Assembly (NCBI GenBank): GCA_002346545.1
Contig: DEAA01000050.1
Span: 59,037 to 123,036, forward strand
Source of the DNA: Acidobacteria bacterium UBA2994
GTDB lineage: Bacteria > Acidobacteriota > Vicinamibacteria > Vicinamibacterales > UBA8438
DNA length: 64,000 bases
Reading direction: 5' to 3'
Part shown: positions 52,199 through 60,137 of the stretch, piece by piece
Layout: each line of letters begins with the position of its first letter
Numbering within the stretch: the first letter of the stretch is position 1
Position numbers and translations under genes: made by a program
Notes under the pieces: model-generated
What the model was told of the DNA's origin: nothing
Seen by the model: the letters and a program-made list of their open reading frames with translations, nothing else
Databases searched by the model: none

Positions 52199-52563
52199 GC
52201 TACTGCCCGTCTCGGGCGAAGTCACGCTCTCCGGTGAAGACCTCACTCGACTATATGACGTCAGCGCACTTACACCCGAATGCCCCAGCCGTTGCAGCAG
52301 GCCGACCGCGCCCCTGAAACCATTCGCGACAGGGAATCGTTCACCAAGCGTTAGCACCTCCCGACAGCGCGGACTCTCCGCTACTCTCCCCGTCTCGGCG
52401 CCTGGATACGATCGAATCTTCTCTGGCGGTCCGACGTAGCACCGGAGAGAACACACCTTAACGACCACGGTAGCTTCACCCCTTCCAAGCTCCGAGGTAG
52501 AGTGGAACAAGCAACCAGCGGTCGCGGGTCGAGATCGACTCGGGGCATTTTCGAGGAGCAGTC
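52199..52563. other. Intergenic region before hflK, no gene found
   Basis: A short hairpin (GCCCG-TCT-CGGGC) follows the hydrolase stop within about 15 bp. An imperfect inverted repeat (TTCTCT at 52419-52424 with AGAGAA at 52446-52451, with inner GGT/ACC) lies mid-region. Open frames here are continuations of shadow frames without family features. The hflKC promoter should lie in the last 120 bp but is not obvious. Confidence 0.45.
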
Positions 52564-53601
52564 ATGGATGACAAATTTCGCGTGGTCGACGTGAACAAGC
52601 TCAGGGTGCCGAAGATCCCCTGGCGCGTGATGGTCGGCGGCGTCCTTGCCCTGGTGGGCCTCGCGGCGGTGGCCGGCGCTCTGTATCAGGTGCAGCCCGA
52701 GGAGGTAGGCGTCGTGCTGCGGTTTGGCCGCTACGTCCGGACCAGCGATCCCGGCCTGCACGCCAAGATTCCGGTCGTGGAGGAGGTCATGCGGGTGCCG
52801 GTCCAGCGGCAGCTGAAGCATGAGTTCGGCTTCCGGACGATGGACGCCGGGGTGCGCACCGATTATGCAGCCCAGGAGCGGCAACTCGCCGACGAGTCGG
52901 TCATGCTGACCGGCGACCTCAACGTTGCCGTCGTCGAGTGGATCGTGCAATACCGTGTTGCCGATCCCTACAAGTTCCTGTTCCAGGTGCGGAATCTCGA
53001 CGACACCTTCCGGGCGATGAATGAAGCGGTCATGCGCGAGACCGTCGGTGACCGCACCGTCACGGAAGTGGTCACGGTCGGACGCCAGGACATCGAAGGC
53101 GCGGTCGAAGATCGTCTTCAGACGTTGGCGGATCAGTATCAGATGGGCATCACTATCGACCAGGTAGTCCTCCAGGACGTAAACCCGCCCGACCCGGTCA
53201 AGCCGTCGTGGGACGAGGTCAGCCAGGCGCAACAGCAGCGCGACCGCCTGATCAACGAGGCGCTGGCCGAGTACAACTCTGTCATCCCGCGAGCCCGCGG
53301 AGAGGCTGAGCAGACCGTACTGCAAGCAGACGGCTACGCCGTGGACCGGATCAACCGGGCCGAGGGCGAGGCCGCCCGGTTCTCGGCGATCGAAGCCGCC
53401 TACCGGCAGGCGCCGGACGTGACCCGGCGCCGGCTATATCTCGAGACGATGCAACGGATCTTGCCCTCAGTCGGACGCAAGGTGTTCGTTGCCGAGGGGG
53501 CCACCGGGGTACTGCCGTTGCTCTCCCTGGACGGAGGCGCCCGCGCCGCGGTGGCTCCGCTCACCGGTGTCTCGCCGCAGGCAGCAGGAGGTGACCAATG
53601 A
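52564..53601 (+). CDS. hflK: HflK, SPFH membrane protease regulator
   Basis: HflK forms a large complex with HflC in the inner membrane that encloses and modulates FtsH. It has 345 residues. The single N-terminal membrane helix (VMVGGVLALVGLAAVAGALY) precedes an SPFH/band 7 domain (QPEEVGVVLRFGRYVRTSDPGLHAKIPVVE) and a helical Ala/Glu-rich segment (AEQTVLQADGYAVDRINRAEGEAARF). GGAG precedes the ATG, and its stop overlaps hflC (ATGA at 53598-53601). Confidence 0.93.
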   Translation: MDDKFRVVDVNKLRVPKIPWRVMVGGVLALVGLAAVAGALYQVQPEEVGVVLRFGRYVRTSDPGLHAKIPVVEEVMRVPVQRQLKHEFGFRTMDAGVRTDYAAQERQLADESVMLTGDLNVAVVEWIVQYRVADPYKFLFQVRNLDDTFRAMNEAVMRETVGDRTVTEVVTVGRQDIEGAVEDRLQTLADQYQMGITIDQVVLQDVNPPDPVKPSWDEVSQAQQQRDRLINEALAEYNSVIPRARGEAEQTVLQADGYAVDRINRAEGEAARFSAIEAAYRQAPDVTRRRLYLETMQRILPSVGRKVFVAEGATGVLPLLSLDGGARAAVAPLTGVSPQAAGGDQ

Positions 53602-54530
53602 ATACCAGTCAACCATTCGTCGTCGTTGGGCTCCTCATCGGGCTGTTTCTGATCGGGAGCTCCGTCTATACGGTGAGTGAGGTCAATCAGGCCATCATCA
53701 CTCAGTTCGGAGAACCGGTCGGCGAGCCGGTCATCGAGCCCGGGCTACACTTCAAGCTACCGTTCATCCAGCGTGCGAACATGTTCGAGAAGCGGTTCCT
53801 TGAGTGGGACGGATTCCCGAACCAGGTCCCGACCCGGGACCGCCGATTCATCTGGGTGGATACCTACGCCCGCTGGCGGATCACCGACCCGCTGCTGTTC
53901 TTCCAGCGTCTCCGGGACGAGCGCGGAGCACAGTCGCGGCTGGACGACATCCTTGATGGCGAAACCCGAAACGCGGTCGCCAGGCACGACCTGATCGAGA
54001 TCGTCCGTAGCACCAATCGGCAGCCGGAAAACAGCAACAGAACCGGAGACGAGGAGGCCGAGGTGCTGGAAGCGATCGCCACCGGACGTCAGCAGATTAC
54101 CGGGGAGATCCTCGAGGCCGCCGGCTCCGCCGTGGCCGAGCTGGGCATCGAGCTGCTGGATCTGCAGTTCAAGCGGATCAACTACATCGCCGATGTGCAA
54201 CAGGACGTGTTCGCCCGGATGATCGCCGAACGCCAGCGGATCGCCGAGGAGTTCCGGTCGGAGGGCCGCGGCGAATCAGCCCGAATCCAGGGTGAGCGGG
54301 AGCGCGACCTCGCCCAGATTCAGTCCGCGGCATTCCGGACCGCTGAGGAGATCCGGGGAACCGCCGACGCCGAAGCCACGCAGGTCTATGCCGAGGCCTA
54401 CGGCAGCGACGCCGGCTTCTACGCGTTCACCAAGTCGCTCGAGACCTACGAGCGCACTATGGATCCGGACACGTTCTTCATCCTGGGGACTAACAGCGAG
54501 CTGCTGCGGTTCCTGGAGAACCCGAGATAG
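53598..54530 (+). CDS. hflC: HflC, SPFH membrane protease regulator
   Basis: HflC is the partner of HflK. It is a 310-residue protein with an N-terminal membrane helix (FVVVGLLIGLFLIGSSVYTV) and an SPFH domain (EVNQAIITQFGEPVGEPVIEPGLHFKLPFIQ, then KRFLEWDGFPNQVPTRD). A long helical tail with the family pattern YAEAYGSDAGFYAFTKSLETYER follows. It overlaps hflK by 4 bp. No ftsH is in the window. Confidence 0.93.
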   Translation: MNTSQPFVVVGLLIGLFLIGSSVYTVSEVNQAIITQFGEPVGEPVIEPGLHFKLPFIQRANMFEKRFLEWDGFPNQVPTRDRRFIWVDTYARWRITDPLLFFQRLRDERGAQSRLDDILDGETRNAVARHDLIEIVRSTNRQPENSNRTGDEEAEVLEAIATGRQQITGEILEAAGSAVAELGIELLDLQFKRINYIADVQQDVFARMIAERQRIAEEFRSEGRGESARIQGERERDLAQIQSAAFRTAEEIRGTADAEATQVYAEAYGSDAGFYAFTKSLETYERTMDPDTFFILGTNSELLRFLENPR

Positions 54531-54618
54531 CTGGCAACCCGCCTTCGCTCACTGCGCCTTCGGGCACGGTGAGCTTTGGCGGGTTGCATCCGTCTCGCCA
54601 AGGCCGGACCATAGCGTC

Positions 54619-55644
54619 ATGCTCGAACTGGTACTGGTCGTGGGGCTCGTGGTAATCACCTCGGGTGCCTGCTCGTTGTTCGAGGCGGTGCTCTACTCGG
54701 TCCCCCTGTCGCAAATCGACATCCTGGAACGGGAGGGCCGACCAAGTGGCGCGGCCCTGCGACGCCTCCGCTCTCACGTGGACCGGCCCATCGCGGCCAT
54801 TCTTTCGTTGAACACGGTCGCGAACACCGGCGGCGCGGCGCTCGCCGGGGCGATCGCGGCACGGGTTCTTGATTCGGTCGCGATCGGCTACTTCTCGGCG
54901 CTCTTTACGCTGGTCATTTTGTTGTTCTCGGAGATCGTGCCAAAAACCGCCGGCGTGGTCTATGCGCGCCAGCTCGCCGGCCCCATCGCGCGTCCGCTCG
55001 CGGGACTGGTGATGCTGTTCGGGCCGATCATCTGGCTAAGCCGAGGTATCACTCGCCTGGTAGCCTCGAGGCATAAGGCCGAACGCGTCTCGGATGAAGA
55101 GCTGCTCCTGATGGTGCGGCAGGGCCTCCGCTCAGGCGACCTGCAACCGCACGAGGCAGAGGTAATCAGTAACGTCCTCGCACTGGAAGGACGCACCGCC
55201 GGCGAGATCATGACCCCCCGGCCGGTACTCTTCACCCTACCGGTCGCCAGACAGCTAGCGGAAGCCGCAGGTGACGAGGGGCTCCTGTCCCACAGCCGGA
55301 TCCCAGTCTGGGACGAGGATCCGGACGACATCGTCGGCCTCATCCATCGACGCGACATTCTCCGAGCCGCCGCCAAGGACGAGTTCGACACGCCGCTCGA
55401 GCAGCTCCTGCGACCCGTCCACTTCGTGGTCGAAAGCGCCAAGCTCGATCAGCTCCTGCGGACGTTCCTTGAGCAGCGTCAGCACCTGATGGTAGTTACC
55501 GACGAATATGGTTCAATCAGCGGGATCGTGACCCTGGAGGACGTCCTCGAGGAGATCCTCGGCCACGAGATTGTGGACGAGTTCGACCAAGTCGCCGACC
55601 TTCGGGCATTCGCCCGGCAGCAACGAGGCCTCCGTCCGAGCTAG
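54619..55644 (+). CDS. CNNM/CorC-family membrane protein with tandem CBS domains
   Basis: This 341-residue protein has an N-terminal DUF21 (CNNM) transmembrane domain with about four helices (MLELVLVVGLVVITSGACSLFEAVLYSV to FGPIIWLSRGITRLV). A CBS pair follows (EIMTPRPVLFTLPV, LIHRRDILRAAAKDE, LMVVTDEYGSISGIVTLEDVLEEILG). It lacks the C-terminal CorC_HlyC domain of longer relatives. Family members act in Mg or Co transport. The frame is open from 54292, overlapping hflC; the ATG at 54619 starts the first helix. The ribosome site is weak. Confidence 0.8.
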   Translation: MLELVLVVGLVVITSGACSLFEAVLYSVPLSQIDILEREGRPSGAALRRLRSHVDRPIAAILSLNTVANTGGAALAGAIAARVLDSVAIGYFSALFTLVILLFSEIVPKTAGVVYARQLAGPIARPLAGLVMLFGPIIWLSRGITRLVASRHKAERVSDEELLLMVRQGLRSGDLQPHEAEVISNVLALEGRTAGEIMTPRPVLFTLPVARQLAEAAGDEGLLSHSRIPVWDEDPDDIVGLIHRRDILRAAAKDEFDTPLEQLLRPVHFVVESAKLDQLLRTFLEQRQHLMVVTDEYGSISGIVTLEDVLEEILGHEIVDEFDQVADLRAFARQQRGLRPS

Positions 55645-55906
55645 AACCTGAATCTCCTTGAAGCTGACCCTTAAAAACAGGGTGTAGCGGCAGGCGCTCT
55701 GGGCCATTGCGCGGCTGACCTGTAGTGTGCCTCCCAGGTGACAGTCCGTTACCATTGAGGGGACAATTGGTGGTCTCCTACGGCCCTTGAAGGTTACCGT
55801 CCCCCTAGCCATTAAAATCTGGCCGCCGCCACCTAAAACTCTGAGGGTGGAACGGCGTTTGCTGTACAACGGGTAGCCCACTGTCGCGCCTGCGGGAGGA
55901 CGCTCG

Positions 55907-56800
55907 GTGCCTGTTTCGAAACGCAGTTCGGTGTGGGTCTCGCTGGTCGGGGCCCTTGCGCTACTCGTGTTGCCGGTCTCAGTCGACGCACAGCAACGTC
56001 GACGGGATCCAGGGCCTTCGACGTCTCGCGCCGTCCCTCGGTCACCCGGACAGGCAGGCCGTCCGACCGGTGGTCGCGGCGGCCGGCGCAGCGTCGGCTG
56101 GTATGGGCCACGTTATGGCTACTACAGCCACCCCTGGGGCTACTACCCGTACTGGGGACAGCTGCCGTACTACGGTTTCTACGAGGAGCGCGCCTCGCTT
56201 CGCATCGACGTGGAGCCGGAGGAAACCGAGGTGTATGTCGACGGCTACTATGCTGGAGTGGTCGACAGCTACGACGGCTTCTTCCAACGGCTGCACTTGC
56301 CGCCGGGTGAGCACGACATCGAGCTGAGGCTCGAAGGCTACCGCAACATCCAGGAACAGATCTACCTGCCGATCGGCACGACCTATCGCATCACGCAAGA
56401 CATGGAGCCCCTGGGCCCCGGCGAGACGACGACGCCTCCACCAGAGCCGCCCGACCCACTGGACCCACAGGACACTCTCGCTCCACCGCAGGACCGCGCG
56501 CCGATGCCGCCGCCGAGGGGAGCGCCGCCCCGGGGGAGGCTGCCAGCCCGAGAGACTGCGGCCACGGGCCTAGGTACGCTGATCATCCGGGTGCAACCGG
56601 ATGATGCGCTGATCCTCGTCGACGGAGAGGAATGGCGCACGCCGAGGAGCGCCCGACTGGAGCTCGACCTACCCGCCGGCCCGCACCAGTTAGAGATCCA
56701 GCGCGAGGGCCATGAAGGCTATGTCACGACGGTCCAGCTGTTGGACAACGAAGTTACGAATGTCAACATCAGCCTGCCGCGGCTGGGAGACATTCGGTGA
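55907..56800 (+). CDS. Exported PEGA-domain protein
   Basis: This 297-residue protein has a signal peptide (SLVGALALLVLPVSVDAQQ), then an Arg/Gly-rich stretch and a Tyr/Trp/Gly-rich stretch (WYGPRYGYYSHPWGYYPYW). A first PEGA domain follows (about 98-168, LRIDVEPEETEVYVDGYYAGVVD), then a Pro-rich linker and a second PEGA domain (about 222-290, LIIRVQPDDALILVDGEEW). PEGA domains are surface/envelope beta-sandwich repeats. The start is GTG with GGAGG 7 nt before it. Its stop overlaps the GTG of a second small gene (GTGA), which is interrupted by TGA. It lies 262 bp after the CNNM gene; that gap shows no gene. Confidence 0.82.
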   Translation: MPVSKRSSVWVSLVGALALLVLPVSVDAQQRRRDPGPSTSRAVPRSPGQAGRPTGGRGGRRSVGWYGPRYGYYSHPWGYYPYWGQLPYYGFYEERASLRIDVEPEETEVYVDGYYAGVVDSYDGFFQRLHLPPGEHDIELRLEGYRNIQEQIYLPIGTTYRITQDMEPLGPGETTTPPPEPPDPLDPQDTLAPPQDRAPMPPPRGAPPRGRLPARETAATGLGTLIIRVQPDDALILVDGEEWRTPRSARLELDLPAGPHQLEIQREGHEGYVTTVQLLDNEVTNVNISLPRLGDIR

Positions 56801-57111
56801 GGCAGCGTTGCAACGTTATGGCCGGAGGGGTCTTGGTGGCGACGCTTCTGATAGCGCGCGGTTCGGCAGCTTCGATGGTCCTTTCCTATGAGACCTCACA
56901 CCGGCGCGGCGGATTCTGACGCTTCGGCGACGGTCGCGGGTTCGATCACGGCCTAAGTTTTAGTAGCTACCACGAGAAGTTCTTCGTGGCCGGACCGCAT
57001 ATCGGCGTCTTGTTACGGGGAACCGGCTACCGAGTGGTGCGCGGCAAGAACGACCTGTGCCGCAGTCTCTCTGGTGCTAACTTCAACCTCGGCCTTCGGG
57101 TGGACCGCTAG
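56797..57111 (+). pseudogene. Small secreted protein gene interrupted by an in-frame TGA, coupled to the PEGA gene
   Basis: GTG at 56797 overlaps the PEGA stop (GTGA). The frame encodes a signal peptide (GVLVATLLIARGSAAS) and SHRRGGF, then TGA at 56917-56919. The same frame continues without another stop for 63 codons (HGLSFSSYHEKFFVAGPHIGVL and more) to TAG at 57109-57111. The single TGA is the only lesion, with no frameshift. It could be an inactivating point mutation, a sequencing error or, much less likely, recoding. The family is unknown; the second part resembles a short beta-strand or barrel-like protein. Confidence 0.6.
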
Positions 57112-57253
57112 TTTTCCAGGTCAACAACCCCTTTCCAAGCAGTCATTTACAAGACGCCCTGGCGGCGCTCCGCCGCCACCGACTGATAGAATTGTCGGCC
57201 TCCTGCCGATCTGATAGTGTCCCGGGGACACATCTACCTCCCAGAGGGACCCC

Positions 57254-58531
57254 ATGATTACACCTCTTGCACGACCGCTGCTGGCAACGCTCGCGCTCTC
57301 GCTGTTCGTCATACCCGCACACTCCGCCGAAGACCTACCGACAGCGGCTCCCGAGGCGGTGGGCCTGTCCGAGACGCGCCTCAACCGCTTAACCGAGGCG
57401 ATGCAGGCATATGTGGACGATGGTGCCCTGGCCGGATCCGTGGTCATCGTCGCGCGCAAGGGCCGGGTGGCCTACCACCACGCGTTCGGGCAGCGAGACC
57501 TCGAGTCGGGAGCACCGATGCACACCGACGCCATCTTCCGGATCGCGTCGCAGACCAAGGCGCTCGTCAGCACGGGCGTCATGCTGCTGCAAGAAGACGG
57601 TAAGCTGCTGATTTCCGACCCGGTTGGCCGTTATCTGCCTGCGTTCGAGCGCACCACCGTCGCTCAGCGGCGCGACACTGGCGGATACGACGTGGTCGAA
57701 GCACGGGGACCGATCACGATTCGGCAACTGCTGACCCATACTTCGGGCGTGAGCTACGGCAACGGACCGGCGAGCGACCAGTGGGAGGAGGCCGGCATCC
57801 AGGGATGGTACTTTGCAGACCGAGACGAGCCTGTGAGAGCGACCATCGACCGGCTGGCCACGCTACCCTTCGACACCCACCCTGGCGAAGCCTGGGTGTA
57901 CGGCTACAACACCGACATCCTCGGGGCGCTGATCGAGGCAGTGAGCGGTATGCCGCTGGACGAGTTCCTCCAGACACGCATCTTTGACCCTCTGGGCATG
58001 GAGGATACCCACTTCTATCTGCCCGAGGCGAAGCGGCGCCGGCTGGCGACCGTGTATTCGGCAACCCCGAACGGCCTGGAACGGGCTCCCGATCCGGGAC
58101 ACATGGTAGGACAAGGGGCGTATGTGGACGGGCCGCGTACCAGCTTCTCTGGCGGCGCGGGTCTGCTCTCAACCGCCACCGACTACACCCGCTTCCTACA
58201 AATGATGCTCAACGGAGGTGAGTTCGAGGGCGCACGCCTGCTCAGCCGCAAGACCGTCGAGCTGATGACGACGAACCACCTGACTCCCGAGCAGACCTTC
58301 CGAGCCGGCCAGGGCTTCGGGTTGGGTTTCTCGGTGGTCGAGAACGTCGGGGCCAGAGGAGCACCTGGCTCCGAGGGGGAGTACGGGTGGGGCGGCGCCT
58401 ATCACTCGACCTACTGGGTCGACCCGACCGAGGAACTGGTCGTGGTCTATCTGACCCAGCTCAGGCCCGCCCGCGGCCTCGACGACCACGGGAAGCTCCG
58501 CGCCCTGATCTATCAGGCCATCGAGGACTAG
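57254..58531 (+). CDS. Exported class C beta-lactamase-like serine hydrolase
   Basis: This 425-residue hydrolase has a signal peptide ending in PAHSAED. The catalytic SxxK is SQTK (Ser99, Lys102), the YxN-type motif is in YGYNTDILG (about residue 218), and a later [19 protein letters not shown] is typical of the beta-lactamase/esterase EstB family. Real beta-lactam hydrolysis is unlikely without more evidence. It may be an esterase or peptidase. GAGGGACC precedes the ATG. Confidence 0.85.
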   Translation: MITPLARPLLATLALSLFVIPAHSAEDLPTAAPEAVGLSETRLNRLTEAMQAYVDDGALAGSVVIVARKGRVAYHHAFGQRDLESGAPMHTDAIFRIASQTKALVSTGVMLLQEDGKLLISDPVGRYLPAFERTTVAQRRDTGGYDVVEARGPITIRQLLTHTSGVSYGNGPASDQWEEAGIQGWYFADRDEPVRATIDRLATLPFDTHPGEAWVYGYNTDILGALIEAVSGMPLDEFLQTRIFDPLGMEDTHFYLPEAKRRRLATVYSATPNGLERAPDPGHMVGQGAYVDGPRTSFSGGAGLLSTATDYTRFLQMMLNGGEFEGARLLSRKTVELMTTNHLTPEQTFRAGQGFGLGFSVVENVGARGAPGSEGEYGWGGAYHSTYWVDPTEELVVVYLTQLRPARGLDDHGKLRALIYQAIED

Positions 58532-58564
58532 CCGACGGCCCTGCACACGCCAGCGAGGAACTGC

Positions 58565-59005
58565 ATGGCCACAGTCACAGCGTCATTGAAGCAGGGAACC
58601 CGGGTAGACATTCGGTCCAGACAGTTCCTCTGGCGGAGCGACGAGCCGCCGGGCGCCGGCGCCGACAGCGGACCGACCCCCTACGAGTTTCTGCTGGGGA
58701 GCCTGGCGGCCTGCACTGCGATGACTCTGCGGCTGTATGCAGACCACAAGAGCATTCCGCTCGGTGGAGTCGACGTGCAGCTGGAGTTCGAGCGCGTTCA
58801 TGCCGACGACTGCGTCGACTGCGACCAACGTGCGGACGGGCTTATAGAGCGGGTGCAAAGCCACGTCACGATTCGCGGAGACCTGACCGATGCCCAGCGG
58901 GCGCGCCTGACTCAGGTCGCCAAGCGGTGCCCGGTGCACAAGAGCCTCGACAACGGCGTTCACATCGTGGATGGCATCGACTTCCCCGACGTTCCCACCG
59001 AGTAA
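58565..59005 (+). CDS. OsmC-family peroxiredoxin
   Basis: This 146-residue thiol peroxidase reduces organic hydroperoxides. The two catalytic cysteines are in SLAACTAMTLRLYA and VAKRCPVHKSL, at family spacing. An additional Cys pair (DDCVDCDQ) sits between them. GAGGA precedes the ATG. It lies 33 bp after the serine hydrolase and is convergent with the flavin reductase gene. Confidence 0.88.
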   Translation: MATVTASLKQGTRVDIRSRQFLWRSDEPPGAGADSGPTPYEFLLGSLAACTAMTLRLYADHKSIPLGGVDVQLEFERVHADDCVDCDQRADGLIERVQSHVTIRGDLTDAQRARLTQVAKRCPVHKSLDNGVHIVDGIDFPDVPTE

Positions 59006-59072
59006 TCAGCCTCGGGGTCCTGGGGAGGCGTCTGCCTGGCAAGGTGCAAGGAGAGAGCAGGCGGAACCCCTA

Positions 59073-60050
59073 TTAGGCTTCCATCTCGAAGCGGATCTCG
59101 CGTCGCTCCGCGGTGGCCCGGAGGTCGGCCATCGACGCCGGGTTGCCGCAAGTGAGCAGCACCGTCTTGGCTGAGGGGTGACGCTCGCGGAGCGCGTCCA
59201 CGTTCAGGTGTCGCGGCAACACTGGGTGCACCAAGCGCGCGAGCGCCAAGTTCGCCGCCACGACCGACACATCACTCTTGGCGCGGGTCAGCTTCTCCTC
59301 CTCGGCGGTCGGCAGGCCAAACAACAACCGGACTACGTTGTTCGCCCTGCCCTGCCCGATGTGCGGATCCACTTCGGCTTCCTGCGCCGGGCGGCTGATG
59401 GTCGGGAGATAGAGGAAGTCGAAACGCCCCGCCGCCTCGATCTCAGAAAACAAGCGCTGGAAGGCGAGCTCCTTCACACTGCGATGCGTGTGCACCAAAG
59501 TGTAGCGACATGTGTCGTCAGCCCGCCCCTCGGTATGGAGCTGCTTGACCATCGCTGCGAAGGGCGCCACGCCCGTACCCGTGCCGACGAGCAGGACACT
59601 CTCGGCGTCGCCCACCCGGTCGCTCAGCGTGAAGCTACCGGCGATGCGATCGGCATACTTCACCTCGCAACCGCTCTCGGGCCCCACCTTGAACAGCGCT
59701 TCGCCCAACCGGCCAGATAGTCCGTGCGACCCCTGTTCGAGGGCAACGAGGAATTCGAGCCACCCGTGCTCCTGGGTTTCGAATGGCGCCGACGCGACCG
59801 AGTAGGCGTGGGTCACCGAACCGAGCTGCTGCCGTCCCCAGGGGTCGAGGTCCGGCTCGTACTGCGGCTTCCCGTTCTGACCAACGCCGGTCTTCCGTGT
59901 CAGCTTGCAGTCGTCCCGCCGGAGCACGATGTGCTGGCCAGCCCGGTAAGAGGGAAACGGCACACCCTCCTCCGGCATGAGCCGGAAACGCATGAGCGTC
60001 TCCGAGAGCAGCTCTTTGTCGACCACGGTACCCGTTCTTCGGTGAGCCAT
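59073..60050 (-). CDS. Ferredoxin-NADP reductase-like flavoprotein
   Basis: This 325-residue FAD/NAD(P)-binding oxidoreductase has an FAD domain (YRAGQHIVLRRDD and HAYSVASAPFETQEH). The nucleotide domain has the glycine loop VLLVGTGTGVAPFAAMVKQL and ends in LTCGNPASMADLRA. It shows no Fe-S cluster motif. A GGAGG precedes the ATG. The large PQQ dehydrogenase is upstream on the same strand, with an 87-bp gap. Confidence 0.85.
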   Translation of the reverse strand: MAHRRTGTVVDKELLSETLMRFRLMPEEGVPFPSYRAGQHIVLRRDDCKLTRKTGVGQNGKPQYEPDLDPWGRQQLGSVTHAYSVASAPFETQEHGWLEFLVALEQGSHGLSGRLGEALFKVGPESGCEVKYADRIAGSFTLSDRVGDAESVLLVGTGTGVAPFAAMVKQLHTEGRADDTCRYTLVHTHRSVKELAFQRLFSEIEAAGRFDFLYLPTISRPAQEAEVDPHIGQGRANNVVRLLFGLPTAEEEKLTRAKSDVSVVAANLALARLVHPVLPRHLNVDALRERHPSAKTVLLTCGNPASMADLRATAERREIRFEMEA

Positions 60051-60137
60051 CCTGCCTCCACGATGGTCGAGTCCGCACGATACCTGTTCTCGCGAGACAC
60101 CGGCGTGCCGCCCGTTGCAGGGTCGTCCAAGCCTAGA

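Noticed and set aside
51662..52510. A 282-codon minus-strand frame across the hydrolase and the hflK gap
   Set aside because: It is antisense to the hydrolase, no domain is seen, and the rest covers intergenic DNA.
55645..55906. Possible gene or mobile remnant between the CNNM and PEGA genes
   Set aside because: Neither strand gives a recognisable protein. A short ACCCT/AGGGT inverted repeat is too weak to support an element, and no transposase or target duplication is seen.
56917..56919. Selenocysteine at the TGA of the PEGA-coupled gene
   Set aside because: No Cys-containing homolog is recognised, the following hairpin is only 3 bp around TTCG rather than a bacterial SECIS, and no sel genes are in the window. 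I keep a nonsense mutation as the default.
56936..56950. GGTTCGATC-like tRNA T-loop in the TGA-interrupted gene
   Set aside because: No acceptor, D or anticodon stems can be folded around it, and it lies inside the coding continuation.
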